NCBI GenBank assembly: GCA_964035575.1
Contig: OZ037867.1
Coordinates: 868,001-932,000, forward strand
DNA: 64,000 nt
From: Rhynchopus sp. YZ270_cl-10
Lineage: Eukaryota; Euglenozoa; Diplonemea; Diplonemida; Diplonemidae
Direction of reading: 5' to 3'
The position numbers and the translations under genes were made by a program. The notes under the pieces were generated by a model. It worked only from the letters and a program-made list of their open reading frames with translations. It made no database searches and was not told the DNA's origin. Shown piece by piece: positions 1 to 11,019 of the stretch (the stretch's first letter is position 1; each line of letters starts with the position of its first letter).

Positions 1-1093
1 AAAAGCTAACTTGATGTAGTGTGTCAAAGATCTTTGTCTATCCATGGTTGCAACAGAAATGTGTGGTATTTTTTTTTTGCTCTTAAATTAGCCAAAAAAG
101 TAAACGATAAGCAATAACGCTAGAAAATGGGATGTGGTATCCATTCCCTTTGTTTCAAAAGAAAAAAAAATTTTACATTCACAAAGTTGTGCATGGGACA
201 ACTCTCTACACACATACACCCCCACTATATCGTGCCCCTGCGTCCGCCGGTGTCCGGTGAGGCGTTTTTTTTTTTTTGCACTTTTCAACTTCGTCTTTTT
301 TTCTTTTGTGTTTTGTTCCGTACACAAAAAGGCCGTCTTTGGCCGGTGGTGGTAAAAAAAAATATGTGTCCGCGAGGGGCACTTTCATCTTCAGGTTTTC
401 TTTGGTTTGTTCGAAAAAAAAAAAAAAAATGAAAAATAGTGAAGCTCATCCCTTGGGTGTCTACACAATAATACAACAAAATTTTCAAGAAAATAACTGC
501 CCTATTCTCTCCTCTCTCTCTTTTTTTGAAAGAAATTATGCACAGTGAGGCATTCATTCTTTCAAAGATAACAATAATAAAACAAATTAACTTTTTTTCT
601 TCTTCTTTTCTTTTTTTATAAAAAAAAAACAACACACCCACACACATACAAACAAAAAACTTGGGGATGCTACCTCAATCCTCCTCCTCCTCCTCCCCTC
701 TTTTAAGACCATTTTCTCCATACAGCATAGCTGTATCGTGATTGCAATTGCCTCATAATACATAATCCACATCACAATACAGTTGTATTGTGATGTATAT
801 TATTAGGCTGATTGCCGTGAGCCTGGCATCTCCATTTTCCACTTTTTTTACCACCGACCACCATGCATCACCACCCGACCAAAACGTCAGTGTCAATCTA
901 CCTAATTATATAGTATGAATCGGAAATTATCACAAATCCAGCATATCACCACACCTCCCCTCTCACCCACTTTTCTACAGACAAAGGGGAGGGGTCATTT
1001 TTGTTGGTGACGTAAGCACTAGGGTCTTAGGTTCATCTTGGAAGCTTTTCTTTATCCCCTTTCCCCTCAGCCCCCTGCACCTCTTTTCCTACA
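1..1093. other. Intergenic region with dispersed repeats
   Basis: No supported gene. The stretch holds poly-A and poly-T runs, a copy of dispersed family R7 (about 195-292), one of R4 (about 439-490) and one of R1 (about 1006-1039). The R1 copy ends only about 55 nt before the next start codon. A CT-rich tract ending in CAG at 1070 lies 23 nt before that ATG. Confidence 0.7.
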
Positions 1094-3954
1094 ATGCGAT
1101 CATTTTATGCCTCTGTTGCCAGCGCACTTCTCTGTATTGTTCCCACCCATGCTGCGTTGCCTGATGACATCGAGCTGCTGTGGGAGGCCATGCCTTCGGG
1201 GAACTACTGCACCGCGTTGCCCCCTGTCAAGAAGAATGCGACCGCCTCGTTTCCGAGGATTTCAATAAACGATGGGCTGGTGTGCCAGCAGTGGATCGGC
1301 CCTGCTGTGGCGTTTAGCCCTGATGAATATGGTGAGGTGGTGCAAGGAAAGATTATATCACCTATTCCTGACCCAGATTTATGCCCGGTTGACGCAAAGG
1401 ACGGTTATACATGCTCAGGAGGGGTTACACTGAACCTCGGCGCTGCGAAAACAATTCAACAAATTTGGACTGCAGGTATCGAAGTAGACTCGAATTTTGA
1501 GTTGCAACCTCCGATCGGACCGATGCAGGTTGTCAGCACCTTCACCTCCCCTCTCTGCACCGGTGCTGATACAGCGAAAATCCTTTGCGAAGCGGTTGAC
1601 CTCCCTACAGACTGGGGTCCGTCAGATGACCAATCAATTTATATGATCATTGGTACCGGGAGGATTACGTTGTCGATGGCGTTGTTTACGTATCGTGGTG
1701 GGGTGACGGTGCGGATTAATAAGTTTGGGATTAAATGCCCTTTGCCCGATGCGGGGACAATGCCGGCAGGGTGCGGTGCAGAGCAGGTGTGGAGCTATGA
1801 GCTACGCAATAGGATCACTGCAGACAACGCAGATACACTTCACGCACAGATGCTCCAACAGGAGGGGCTTACCATCAACCACCCTTTTGATAAGCCGGGG
1901 GTTACCGTGCAAAAAGGGCTTCCCGTTGCATCCGATCCTTGCAACGACCACAAAGGACGTTTTGAATGTGCGCGTGACGGTGTTCCAACGCTGGGTCCCT
2001 GCTTCTGGAACGGAACGCTGTGCTATATGGATATGCCCCCAGTGATCACCCCAGAGAACACTACATTAGGCATCGATGACGCGACGTACACCTTCAAGTT
2101 TGATGGTTGGGGCTTCGGGTTTGAAACGGTGCGTGCATTCTATTGGACCTTTGGGGACAACGAGACGGACACACCGATTCCAAAGGTGCCCGATAAGACG
2201 TCGTCGGAACCTCAGGCGAGGACGTGTAGGGTGCCGTGTGAGCTGTCGTGGAGTGCTCCGGGGAACTACACCTTGCGGGTGGTGGCCCACGTGGAGGCTA
2301 GCATAGCGGGGCGGTTTAGGGATGTTTTTTACAGTGCGGTGGCCACGAAGAATATCGAGGTGGTGCCCAACCCTGTGCCAACGGCCGCCCCCACGCAGGT
2401 GCCGACACCAGGCCCTACAGTGTCTGCAACGGCGCAGCCCTCAGTGGCACCGAACCCGATGACAGAGGTCCCGCCCACACCGCCGCCATCGCCTGCACCC
2501 ACCAAGGCACCTAGAGCGGCCCAGCCTACGTTGGCGCCGCCAGTGACCGACACTCCTGCCCCAACCTTTGCCGACCCGTGTGAAAGTTTTGCGCAAAATG
2601 CCTGTGTATCTCCATGTGCCTGGGGAACGAATGCAAAGTGTGGTTTCAGCGCAGAAGGGCCGATTCTGAAGACAGATGCATCGTTGGATCCGGGTGAGAC
2701 AGTGCGTGTGGAGTATGCGCCGGTGTGGTGTGACGCGGCAGCGAACTGTACGTTGTTGGAGCTGCGTTACCAGTGGTGCACGCAGGAGAACTTCTCGGAC
2801 TGCTCGGTGGGGTCGGATCCGACGAAGTGGGTGAACGCGTCGGCACAGCCGATGCCGCTGCCGACAATGTGGGGCATCGCTGTGGAGCTGCTCAACTGCG
2901 CGACCACAGAGTGCGGGAACCTCTACGTCCGTGCTGCGGCACTGCTCACCACAAACATCGCTGGCGTGCAGGTCACTGAGTTCTCCAACCCTAGCAGCAG
3001 CTTCGTTATTGTCAACGTCCCTGACGTGCCCCTCGAGGACCCTTGCCGTGGCTTTACAGAGGCTCTGTGTGCAGCACCCTGCCTTTGGACAGGGTCGTGC
3101 ACCTTCAGACCCGGCGAGACACGCATCAAAAGCGACAAACAAAAGGCCTGCGAACAGCAGAACGCAGCAACCTCCTGCATCCTCGACATCGGCGAGAAGG
3201 TGCCCATCTATTACCCAGAGACGCAGTGCAATGTGCCCGGGTGTGTTGTGAAGTCGACGCACTATCAGTGGTGCGACTTTGAGAACAGAACCGCCTGCGC
3301 AGACAGGACGTACGCGAACTGGCAGAGGACACCAACCCCGTCAGACCCGTCGTGGGGTGTCGAGATCCATCTGACACACTGCACAGAGGAGACCGTGTGC
3401 GGGATGATCAGCATCAGCGCCACCACGCTTGTTTCGTACACCGCTAACGGCGTGACCGTCGAGCAGTACACAACCCCCGCCACCGCCGCCGTGTACCTCC
3501 ACTCTGAGCAGGCCACCGCGACCACAGAGGAAAGCGACGACGGGTCCTCGACAAACGTGGGGCTCCTGGTGGGGCTCATCCTCGCGATTCTGGCGGTGTT
3601 GGGGATAGGGGGCTTTGTGGCAATGAAGTTAGCACAGAAGAAGCGGCGGGTATGCACGCAAATCACACACCACCACAAACAAAAATCACATACACGACTG
3701 TACCCTGCCTCTCCCAGAGCTTTGCAAATACCAACTTTACTTTGCCTTCAACACAACACCACATAGACAATGTTTCCCTAAGGAATTCACTACATTTTCT
3801 TTAAACACCACTACAGGACGACGAGGCTGCCCTAGAGGAGCTTGATGAAGACGACCTAGATGACGACCCAGACATGTCCGCCTGGCGTGTCAACGGCAAG
3901 TACGAAGAGATGGGTGACCCCAAGGATGGGGACTTTGGCGATGATTTTGAATGA
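1094..3954 (+). CDS. Type I membrane protein with PKD-like and paired Cys-rich modules
   Basis: Two exons, 1094-3649 and 3817-3954; the donor is GTATGC and the acceptor CTACAG, giving 897 residues. Residues 1-20 form a signal peptide. A PKD-like beta domain is suggested near residues 335-410 by FYWTFGDNET, similar to the WDFGDG core of PKD folds. A Pro/Thr-rich mucin-like stretch follows (about 426-492). Two homologous Cys-rich modules come next (about 494-645 and 648-800); they share the patterns YQWC, DPC and CxxPCxW. A single membrane helix lies at about 822-845, followed by KKRR. The intron falls exactly after this basic stop-transfer sequence, and exon 2 encodes a 45-residue, strongly acidic cytoplasmic tail. 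Several NxT/S sites suit a glycosylated ectodomain. AATAAA occurs soon after the stop. The ligand is unknown; a surface receptor or adhesin role is inference. The start was chosen as the first ATG giving a good signal peptide. Confidence 0.85.
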
Positions 3955-5496
3955 AACCAATCTGAGAAGAAAAAAACAATAAACAATCCACAAATGGATA
4001 TGGGATGGGTTTGTAGCTAGTTGGCTGCAGAATTGGGGCGGTTTGGGTTGGGGGGAAAACGGAATATGCTTTTGAAAGCATTTTCCGAAAGGGGTGGAAA
4101 ACAAACAAAATAAAATTAGGTGTTGTGTCCAGGTGGTTTTTCCAGCGGGTACTGGGAGGTACACCATTACCCTGGAAACCCCGAATCACCCAAATCCTAG
4201 AGAACAAAGAAAAAGCAATGTTACATACCAACAAAAAGACCCAGGGTTGAGCACGCTGCGTCGTTATCTTAGTCACTATCTTAGTCGAAACAAAAAAAGT
4301 GCCTCTCGGGTGATAATTGTGTACAGAACACCTGCTTTGGTAGTGTGGTGTAGTAAATCGAGAAAAAAAAAAGTGGAGATTTGCACAACTGTGGCAACAC
4401 AACGGCAAAACTACATTACTCCAACAATTTATCAAAAAACGAACAAAATAAAAAACCACTTTGCGCAAACATTGGTTACGTGGTTTGCAAAAGGGATTGG
4501 ACTCTGAGCTCTTCAATGATTTCCGTGCACCCTTTTTTTTTGTGTTTTTTTTTCATGAACGTGGTTTGTACTTAAATACACAATACGCACAACCCTTCAG
4601 TCTGCACCTTAAAACCTGCCTTTTGTTTGGGTAAAAAAAATGTCGAATGTTTTAATTCACCCCCCGTTTAGAGGTCGACCCTTTGCGATACAGATGGTGT
4701 TGTGGTGATTAACAGGGCTTAGGTTCATCTCAATTGTGAGCAGAATGTGGTGCGAGAAGGTGCAATTCAGCTCTCAAGTTTTTTTTTCTCCCCCCCCTCC
4801 TCCAAATATCGTTTTCTTGATCAGTTTTTTCTTGGGGATTTTGATTTGTTATGTTCTGTCCAAGTTTCTGTTCCTTTCACACTTTTTTACTTTAATATGT
4901 GTACGCAGTACGTGATGCATACTCATCTTTCAACCTTTTTTTTTTTTTGGGTAAATTGTGATACCACGTATACCCTTTTTTTTGTACGTATTATCACGAT
5001 TTCCCCATTTTTTTTAGTGTCTTGTTTTCCTTCAAGGCACATTTTTTTGTACAAATTTCGCACAATTTTTCAGTGTTGTACCCTTGTACCCTCGAGTCCC
5101 GTAAAATTTTTGTGTTTTCTTCTCTCCGGGGTTCAACCCCACAACATTGAGTACACCTATTTATAGGCTGTTGACACTGCAAAAAAAAACTTTACATTTC
5201 CCCTCCTGTCAAGACTGAACACCCCCCTCGAGGTGTACGTGTATGTGTATGCCTATGAGTACCCAAACTCTGCCACACAACGTCACACACTCTCTCTCTC
5301 TTTCTCGTAGGGGAAGAACCCCCCCCAGCAGGCTATCTTGAATGATTGCCCACGCAAACACAGTTTTTACAAGGGGAAAGGGGAAACGGATCGTTAAGAT
5401 TTCAGATACAAAAGGAGCAAAACTCAAGAGGTCAAATGAGAGAAAAGAGGCCTTTTTCTTTTGATTTCTAGAGTGTGTGTGTTTTTTTTTTCTTTT
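3955..5496. other. Intergenic region
   Basis: No supported gene. It carries an R2 copy (about 4373-4440), an R1 copy (about 4703-4731), long T tracts and CT-rich stretches. Reading frames here are composed of low-complexity sequence. Confidence 0.65.
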
Positions 5497-5571
5497 GGGA
5501 AGCCTCTTTTTTACTTTCAACGGATGTCATCCGGGGGGGGAGGGGGGCACAGCAGAGAATAAGCCCGGTCC

Positions 5572-6045
5572 CCGGTCCCCGCTCCCCGGTCCCGGTCCTG
5601 GTCCCGGTCCCGGTCCCGGTCCCGGTCCCTGTCCCGGTCCCTGGTACTGGTCCCGGTCCCGGTCCCGGTCCCGGTCCCTGGTCCTGGTCCCGGTCCTGGT
5701 CCTGGTACTGGTCCCGGTCCCTGGTCCTGGTCCTGGTCCTGGTCCTGGTCCTGGTCCCAGTCCTGGTACTGGTCCCGGTCCCAGTCCTGGTCCTGGTCCC
5801 GGTCCCAGTCCTGGTACTGGTCCCGGTCCCTGGTACTGGTCCCGGTCCCGGTCCCAGTCCTGGTCCTGGTCCCGGTCCTGGTACTGGTCCCGGTCCCGGT
5901 CCTGGTCCCGGTCCCAGTCCTGGTCTGGTACTGGTCCTGGACCAGGACCAGTACCAGGGACCGGGACCGGGACCAGTACCAGGACCGGGACCAGGGACCG
6001 GGACCAGTACCTGGTCCTGGTCCCGGTCCCGGTCCCCCACCCTCC
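5572..6045. repeat. CGGTCC/TGGTCC hexamer array with an inverted centre
   Basis: The sequence is built almost entirely from CGGTCC, TGGTCC and CAGTCC hexamers. Near 5938 the strand sense switches: GGGACC and AGGACC words run to about 6010 and then switch back, so the array can fold on itself. All frames are open only because the unit is a multiple of three. I see no reason to call it coding. Confidence 0.9.
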
Positions 6046-6197
6046 CGCGCCCGGGTCCCCTCCCACTTTCGGGCGTTTTCACCACTGTTTTCTACATATT
6101 GTGTCCCAGTCCGGCTGAGAATAACCCGGTCCCCGGTCCCCGGCCCCCCCTACCTTATTCTCTGCTGTGGAGGGGGGGGGGGGGGGGGTAGGGGGTA

Positions 6198-7371
6198 CGA
6201 CTCCAGCCATTTTTTGCGCACGGAAAATTCATTTGGCATTATCTGGCCATCTCCAAGGCAACTGCGGGTGAAAAACACCCTCAGAGTGGGTCACAGGGGG
6301 CCTGTGGGTCGAAAAACGACCCAGAAGCCACCCCAGAATACAAAAAAATGGAAAAAAATAGTGAAAAAACGGCTTTTTTCACGTTTTGGCCACTTTGGGC
6401 AAAATAGCGATTTTTCGAGAAAAAAATCAAAAACCGGGATATTTTTTGACATCACAAAGCCTCCTTTGGCACAAATATACCCCAAAAGTGGCCTGTGAGT
6501 CCATTCCAACCTGTTTTGGACATATTTGACACTTTTGGAAGTGTTTTTTTGGTGTTTTTAGGTCAAAAAAATGCCCAAGACGTCCCCAAGACATCCCCAA
6601 GACACTTTGCACACCCCCTGTTACGGTCATATTTTTTTCGTTTTTTTGCCTGAAACCCCCAAAATACCCCTCCCGGACCCCACATAGTCCCGAATATCCA
6701 TCACACACCCACTCAGAGTGAGTAGAAGCACCCCAAAAAAAATATTTTTTAAAGCCCTTCAACTTCAACATGGATGCTGCCGAAACTGAAGCACAATTTT
6801 AGGGCTTTAAAAAATATTTTTTTTGGGGTGCTTCTACTCACTCTGAGTGGGTGTGTGATGGATATTCGGGACTATGTGGGGTCCGGGAGGGGTATTTTGG
6901 GGGTTTCAGGCAAAAAAACGAAAAAAATATGACCGTAACAGGGGGTGTGCAAAGTGTCTTGGGGATGTCTTGGGGACGTCTTGGGCATTTTTTTGACCTA
7001 AAAACACCAAAAAAACACTTCCAAAAGTGTCAAATATGTCCAAAACAGGTTGGAATGGACTCACAGGCCACTTTTGGGGTATATTTGTGCCAAAGGAGGC
7101 TTTGTGATGTCAAAAAATATCCCGGTTTTTGATTTTTTTCTCGAAAAATCGCTATTTTGCCCAAAGTGGCCAAAACGTGAAAAAAGCCGTTTTTTCACTA
7201 TTTTTTTCCATTTTTTTGTATTCTGGGGTGGCTTCTGGGTCGTTTTTCGACCCACAGGCCCCCTGTGACCCACTCTGAGGGTGTTTTTCACCCGCAGTTG
7301 CCTTGGAGATGGCCAGATAATGCCAAATGAATTTTCCGTGCGTTTGGTCCCAGCCAAAATGGCTGGAGTCG
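6198..7371. mobile_element. 1.17-kb near-perfect foldback element
   Basis: Two arms of about 560 bp are inverted complements around a loop of about 42 nt (6759-6800). The outer ends are CGACTCCAGCC and GGCTGGAGTCG, each flanked by TA, which fits a TA target duplication. The left arm lacks about 14 nt near its outer end that the right arm keeps. Frames in the arms mirror each other and do not resemble proteins. It lies inside the 2.96-kb element. Confidence 0.75.
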
Positions 7372-7380
7372 TATCCCCTA

Positions 7381-7411
<31 letters not shown>

Positions 7412-7910
7412 CTCCGGGGGGGTGAGCGGAAAAGTTTGGTAATTTGGCAACGGGGGGGTCTAGTACAAAACCGTGGTCACATGGATTTTATGAATTTTCT
7501 TCAAAATTTTTTTTTTCGAATTTTATTTATTTGGAAAGATCGGTTACGAAAACGTTCAATTCCGGGGTCGCACGATTTTTTTTATGCCTGTGTGGATGGT
7601 TAGGTGATTTTTGGCTGTGGTACCCCCTTTGGGAACGTTTCTACGCAGGTTTCTTAAGGAATTCCTTAAGAAAACCTCCTCTTTGGGTCGCAGCACAGTG
7701 GCGTCTCTAAGTTGGATTTCTTTTGAAGAAGGTTTTCGATTTTTTTCCTTTGGATTTATTTTTTACGAATCTTTCAATTCCGACCATTTTTTTTATTCAG
7801 GAACACACTCCACGGTACGCAACTTTTGGTGGTGCCGACCCCCCTTTATGCACTGAAATCCCTATACGTTACTGTATAAAGACCCATGGAGCCTTTAAAT
7901 TGACTTCACT

Positions 7911-8231
7911 GTACTGTGTACTGTGTACTGTGTACTGTGTACTGTGTACTGTGTACTGTGTACTGTGTACTGTGTACTGTGTACTGTGTACTGTGTACTG
8001 TGTACTGTGTACTGTGTACTGTGTACTGTGTACTGTGTACTGTGTACTGTGTACTGTGTACTGTGTACTGTGTACTGTGTACTGTGTACTGTGTACTGTG
8101 TACTGTGTACTGTGTACTGTGTACTGTGTACTGTGTACTGTGTACTGTGTACTGTGTACTGTGTACTGTGTACTGTGTACTGTGTACTGTGTACTGTGTA
8201 CTGTGTACTGTGTACTGTGTACTGTGTACTG
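7911..8231. repeat. TACTGTG heptamer array, about 46 copies
   Basis: Uninterrupted 7-bp tandem repeat of about 320 bp with essentially no unit variation, which indicates recent expansion. The same heptamer recurs in the opposite orientation at 8756-8818 inside a different element. Confidence 0.95.
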
Positions 8232-8561
8232 GAGCCACTTTAAATTAACTTCTACTCCACTAAAGTGGTCGATTTTTTTTGTGGTGAAAAGCGGGGAGCT
8301 CGGAAATCCACTTCCGCTGGTTTTCGAGTTTTTTTACGTCTGTCCAAAAGCCGAAAACTTCAGGTTGCCAAATTTACAATCTTCTCCGGGGGGGGAGGGG
8401 GGGGGGGTTTCTCAAAATCGGACGGATGACATCCGTTGAAAGTAAAAAAGAGGCTTCCCTTTCTGGATGTGATGTGATTGTCTATTGTATGAGGTATGGC
8501 AGCTGCACTAAGTCAAATGCAGATTAACAGAACCGATCCTTAAACCAGTAGGTATAAAGTG

Positions 8562-9067
8562 CATGGGTGTTCCGTATTCCGGGGGTTTTCGGGGGAAAAT
8601 CGGGTCCGTATTCCACTATTTTTCTTTGGGTGGGCTTCCCCTTTGGGGGTCAAAAACAGGGTCAAAACACCCCAAAACTGGTCTTATTTGAATTTTTGGT
8701 GACCCGAGCGTTCAGCGGTGGTACTATAAAAAAAAATTGGCGTGGCTGCATAACTGCACAGTACACAGTACACAGTACACAGTACACAGTACACAGTACA
8801 CAGTACACAGTACACAGTGGAGGAAAGGGGGTGTCCGCCGGAGGCGAAAATTTTATTTGGGGGTTCGTCCTACAAGGAGAAAAATGTCTTTTTTGTGTTG
8901 TTTCATTCCATCCCAGTTCACGGGCACCTCACTCAGTGAAAAAGACCGTTCTCAAGTCTCTTAGTTACCCGTCTGCTCTTTTTTTTCTTCCCTAAGGGAA
9001 TCCCTGTAGAAAAAAAAGTGCACGATCCCAAAAGTGGTATTCGTATTCCGTCTTAGGAACACCCATG
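8562..9067. mobile_element. hAT-like MITE with 8-bp target duplication
   Basis: The termini are perfect 12-bp inverted repeats, CATGGGTGTTCC and GGAACACCCATG. The directly flanking 8-mers are identical: ATAAAGTG at 8554-8561 and at 9068-9075. An 8-bp duplication with short terminal repeats is the signature of hAT-family transposition. The 506-bp body has no transposase and carries an eight-unit CACAGTA array at 8756-8818. Confidence 0.85.
8756..8818. repeat. CACAGTA heptamer array, about 8 copies
   Basis: This is the reverse complement of the heptamer at 7911-8231, here inside the hAT-like MITE and about 525 bp from the larger array. Confidence 0.95.
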
Positions 9068-9284
9068 ATAAAGTGATTGCTTTTTTTTTTTTGCAAAAAA
9101 AGGGTAGCTTAGCGCGCTTATAGGTGTGTTGGACGGTACCTATGATGCGTGCAAAGGAACCGTTTCTTATGGAATGTTGATTATGTTCAAGGGGGGTGGT
9201 ATTTAGATGTGTTGTGCTCGAGAGGCGCGTACATCTTTCAAGTTTTTGTTTGGAAAAAAAAAAATGCATAAAAGTTGCTCTCAA

Positions 9285-9404
9285 GGGTTCAGGACGACTG
9301 CCTATACCTCGTCTATACCTTCCGTAGTACAAAGGTTTTCAACATTGAGGACAGACCCTAGGTTCCCCAAGCGGGTGCTTAGGCGATTGTCGACACAAAA
9401 AACT
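9285..9404 (+). repeat. Dispersed family R3 (best copy)
   Basis: A module of about 120 bp, marked by TTCAGGACGA at the start and GATTGTCGACACAA at the end, with CCCAAGCGGGTGCTTAGG before that. A near full-length relative lies at about 41162-41275. Shorter 3-prime copies are at about 15666-15706, 29545-29582, 44609-44660, 46612-46640 and 53408-53460. All are on the + strand. Here it abuts an R2 copy at 9410-9476. Confidence 0.7.
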
Positions 9405-9792
9405 GACAGTGGAGATTACACAACTGTGGCAACACAACCCGAGGCAACTACACTACTCCAAACAAGTTATCAAAAAAAGAGGGGGAAACGAATACAGTAG
9501 AGTGTAAAGAGGGAAACCCAACGTTTTTCATAAAAGGCGTCTATCTCTTATATCTCAGAACACACAAAAGGGGGGAGGTGTGGTCGCAAACCACGTTCGC
9601 CAACCTCCCCCCCGCCAATTCTTTCATTATGGTTATTTTTATACAACTCCCGCCTTTTTTCTCTCTTCTAAAGACAGCACCCCCTCCTCCTCCTCCTCCT
9701 CCTCCTCTCATCATTTCCTAGAAAGTACCCAACAATTTTCCCCCCGCTCACCCTTCCACACTTCGCAGAACCAACACACCCCGTATACCAAG

Positions 9793-11019
9793 ATGGGAGG
9801 GGACAGAAGAGGGCGTTACGAAGAGAGGGGAAGCTGGGAGGACAGCCGTGGTGGTGCAAGCAGGTCGCACAGCCGTGGCCCGCCCCCGAGCAGTGGTAAG
9901 GGAAGCAAGGGAGGTGGCCGCGACCACACCCCCGGAAGACGCAGCGAGGACCGCGGTGGGAGCAGAGAACGCACCCCCTCCCGCGGCCGTGAGAGCCACC
10001 GCGACGACTATGGAGGAGAACGTTCGACCAGCCGTGGCCCTCCTCAGGACCGCAAGGGTGGAAAGGGGAAAGGGAAGGGAGAGAGCAAGGGTAAAGGCAA
10101 GGGTAAGGGAGACGGGAAAAAGGGCGGAAAGGGACGCGACAGCAGTGTCGGCCGCGACGATGGAAAGGGAAAGAAGGGTGGCAAAAAGGGCGGCAAGAAG
10201 GGAAGCAAAAAGGGTGGTGATCGGGACAGAGACAGCAGTGCGGATCGTGCCCGTGTGATCCGCAGGATGGTGGAGTTCTACCTCAGTGCAGAGAACCTGC
10301 AGGTGGACGGCATGACGCTGAAGGAGATGCGTAGCGCGAAGGGCGACAGGCGTGTCACCCTTGCGTACATCCTCAGTGCACCGAAGTTCGAGCGCATGGA
10401 CGTCTCCGCAGAGGAGTGCATCGACGCCATCGAGCACTCCAAGAAGGTGCATCTCGAGACAGAGAAGAAAATCGACTACGTGAAGTGCACAGAAAAGTTC
10501 ACCGAAGACCACATCCAGGACTTCATGAAGACGCTTGAGATCTTCAAAAAGGAGGTGCAGCGGGACCCGGAGGCAGCTGCAGTGGTATGGTTCTTTCCCC
10601 CTCCCTCCTCCCCCTCCTCCCCCTTTTATAGAGCTTTGCGCTTTGGTATTCCGTTTCGATCCCGCTAAAAAAAAATTTTTACATCATGACAGGGCCTTGC
10701 AGGGAAGTGGGACAGCGGTGAGGTGAAGCGGAGGAAGAAGGAGTTGGAGAAGGCGAAGAGAGAGAAGGCGAGGGACTTTGGGTCTGAGGACGACGCAAGC
10801 TCTGAGGAGGACAGGCACGACAGAAGGCACAAAAGCGCTAGCAGAACGAAGGACACGAGACGCGAGAAGAGCGAAAAGAGTGACAAGAGAGAGAAGCCCA
10901 GCCGCCAGTCCAGGCGCAGGAACGACAGCCCCAGCGACAGTGGTAGCAGCGACGATGAAGACTCCTACCGCAAGCACAGAGGCCACCGTGGCCGCGCCCG
11001 CCATCACTTCGACAACTAA
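9793..11019 (+). CDS. La-motif RNA-binding protein with RS/RG- and Lys-rich flanks
   Basis: Two exons, 9793-10584 and 10693-11019, phase 0, donor GTATGG and acceptor GACAG, giving 372 residues. Residues 1-150 are Arg/Gly/Ser- and Lys/Gly-rich with RS dipeptides, as in RNA-binding or phase-separating proteins. A La-motif winged helix spans about 153-235: MVEFYLSAENLQ matches the conserved FYxSxxNLxxD core, followed by the domain's beta and helix elements. No clear RRM follows. The C-terminal 100 residues are charged (KRRKKEL, RS and SSDDED stretches). The family binds RNA 3-prime ends or mRNA; which RNA cannot be told. The ATG at 9793 was chosen because upstream in-frame sequence is Ser-run low complexity and a CAG acceptor-like site lies at 9768. 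Confidence 0.85.

Larger units (their letters stand above)
5497..8459. mobile_element. 2.96-kb composite element bounded by 37-bp perfect inverted repeats
   Basis: Positions 5497-5533 and 8423-8459 are perfect inverted complements, with outer ends GGGAAGCC and GGCTTCCC. Between them lie a CGGTCC/TGGTCC hexamer array, a 1.17-kb foldback (6198-7371), poly-G runs (about 6169-6189 and 7381-7410) and a TACTGTG heptamer array. No transposase frame is visible, so this would be non-autonomous. Flanking bases allow at most a short T-rich target duplication, so the superfamily is unassigned. The near-equal ends and nesting suggest serial insertion or fold-back amplification. Confidence 0.65.

Noticed and set aside
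2441-3262. 273-codon minus-strand frame
   Set aside because: Antisense shadow of the well-supported receptor exon, explained by its GC-rich codon use.
5080-5160. Possible tRNA around GGGGTTCAACCCCA
   Set aside because: The T-arm-like stem is present but no acceptor, D or anticodon arms can be formed at proper spacing.
5475-6191. Long Gly/Pro/Val/Arg frames on both strands
   Set aside because: Produced by the CGGTCC/TGGTCC hexamer array, which keeps all frames open. No protein-like sequence.
6427-7268. Mirrored open frames in the foldback arms
   Set aside because: Identical frames appear on opposite strands because the arms are inverted copies; the composition is not protein-like.
7723-8439. 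Cys/Val/Tyr/Leu-repeat frames
   Set aside because: Translations of the TACTGTG heptamer array in three frames; not a gene.
9580-9792. Upstream in-frame extension of the La-motif protein
   Set aside because: It is a Ser-run and pyrimidine-derived translation without an ATG of good context, and a CAG acceptor-like site lies at 9768. Treated as untranslated.
9748-10512. 254-codon minus-strand frame
   Set aside because: Antisense of the La-motif exon; Ala/Leu/Thr-rich shadow of Lys/Gly/Arg codons.
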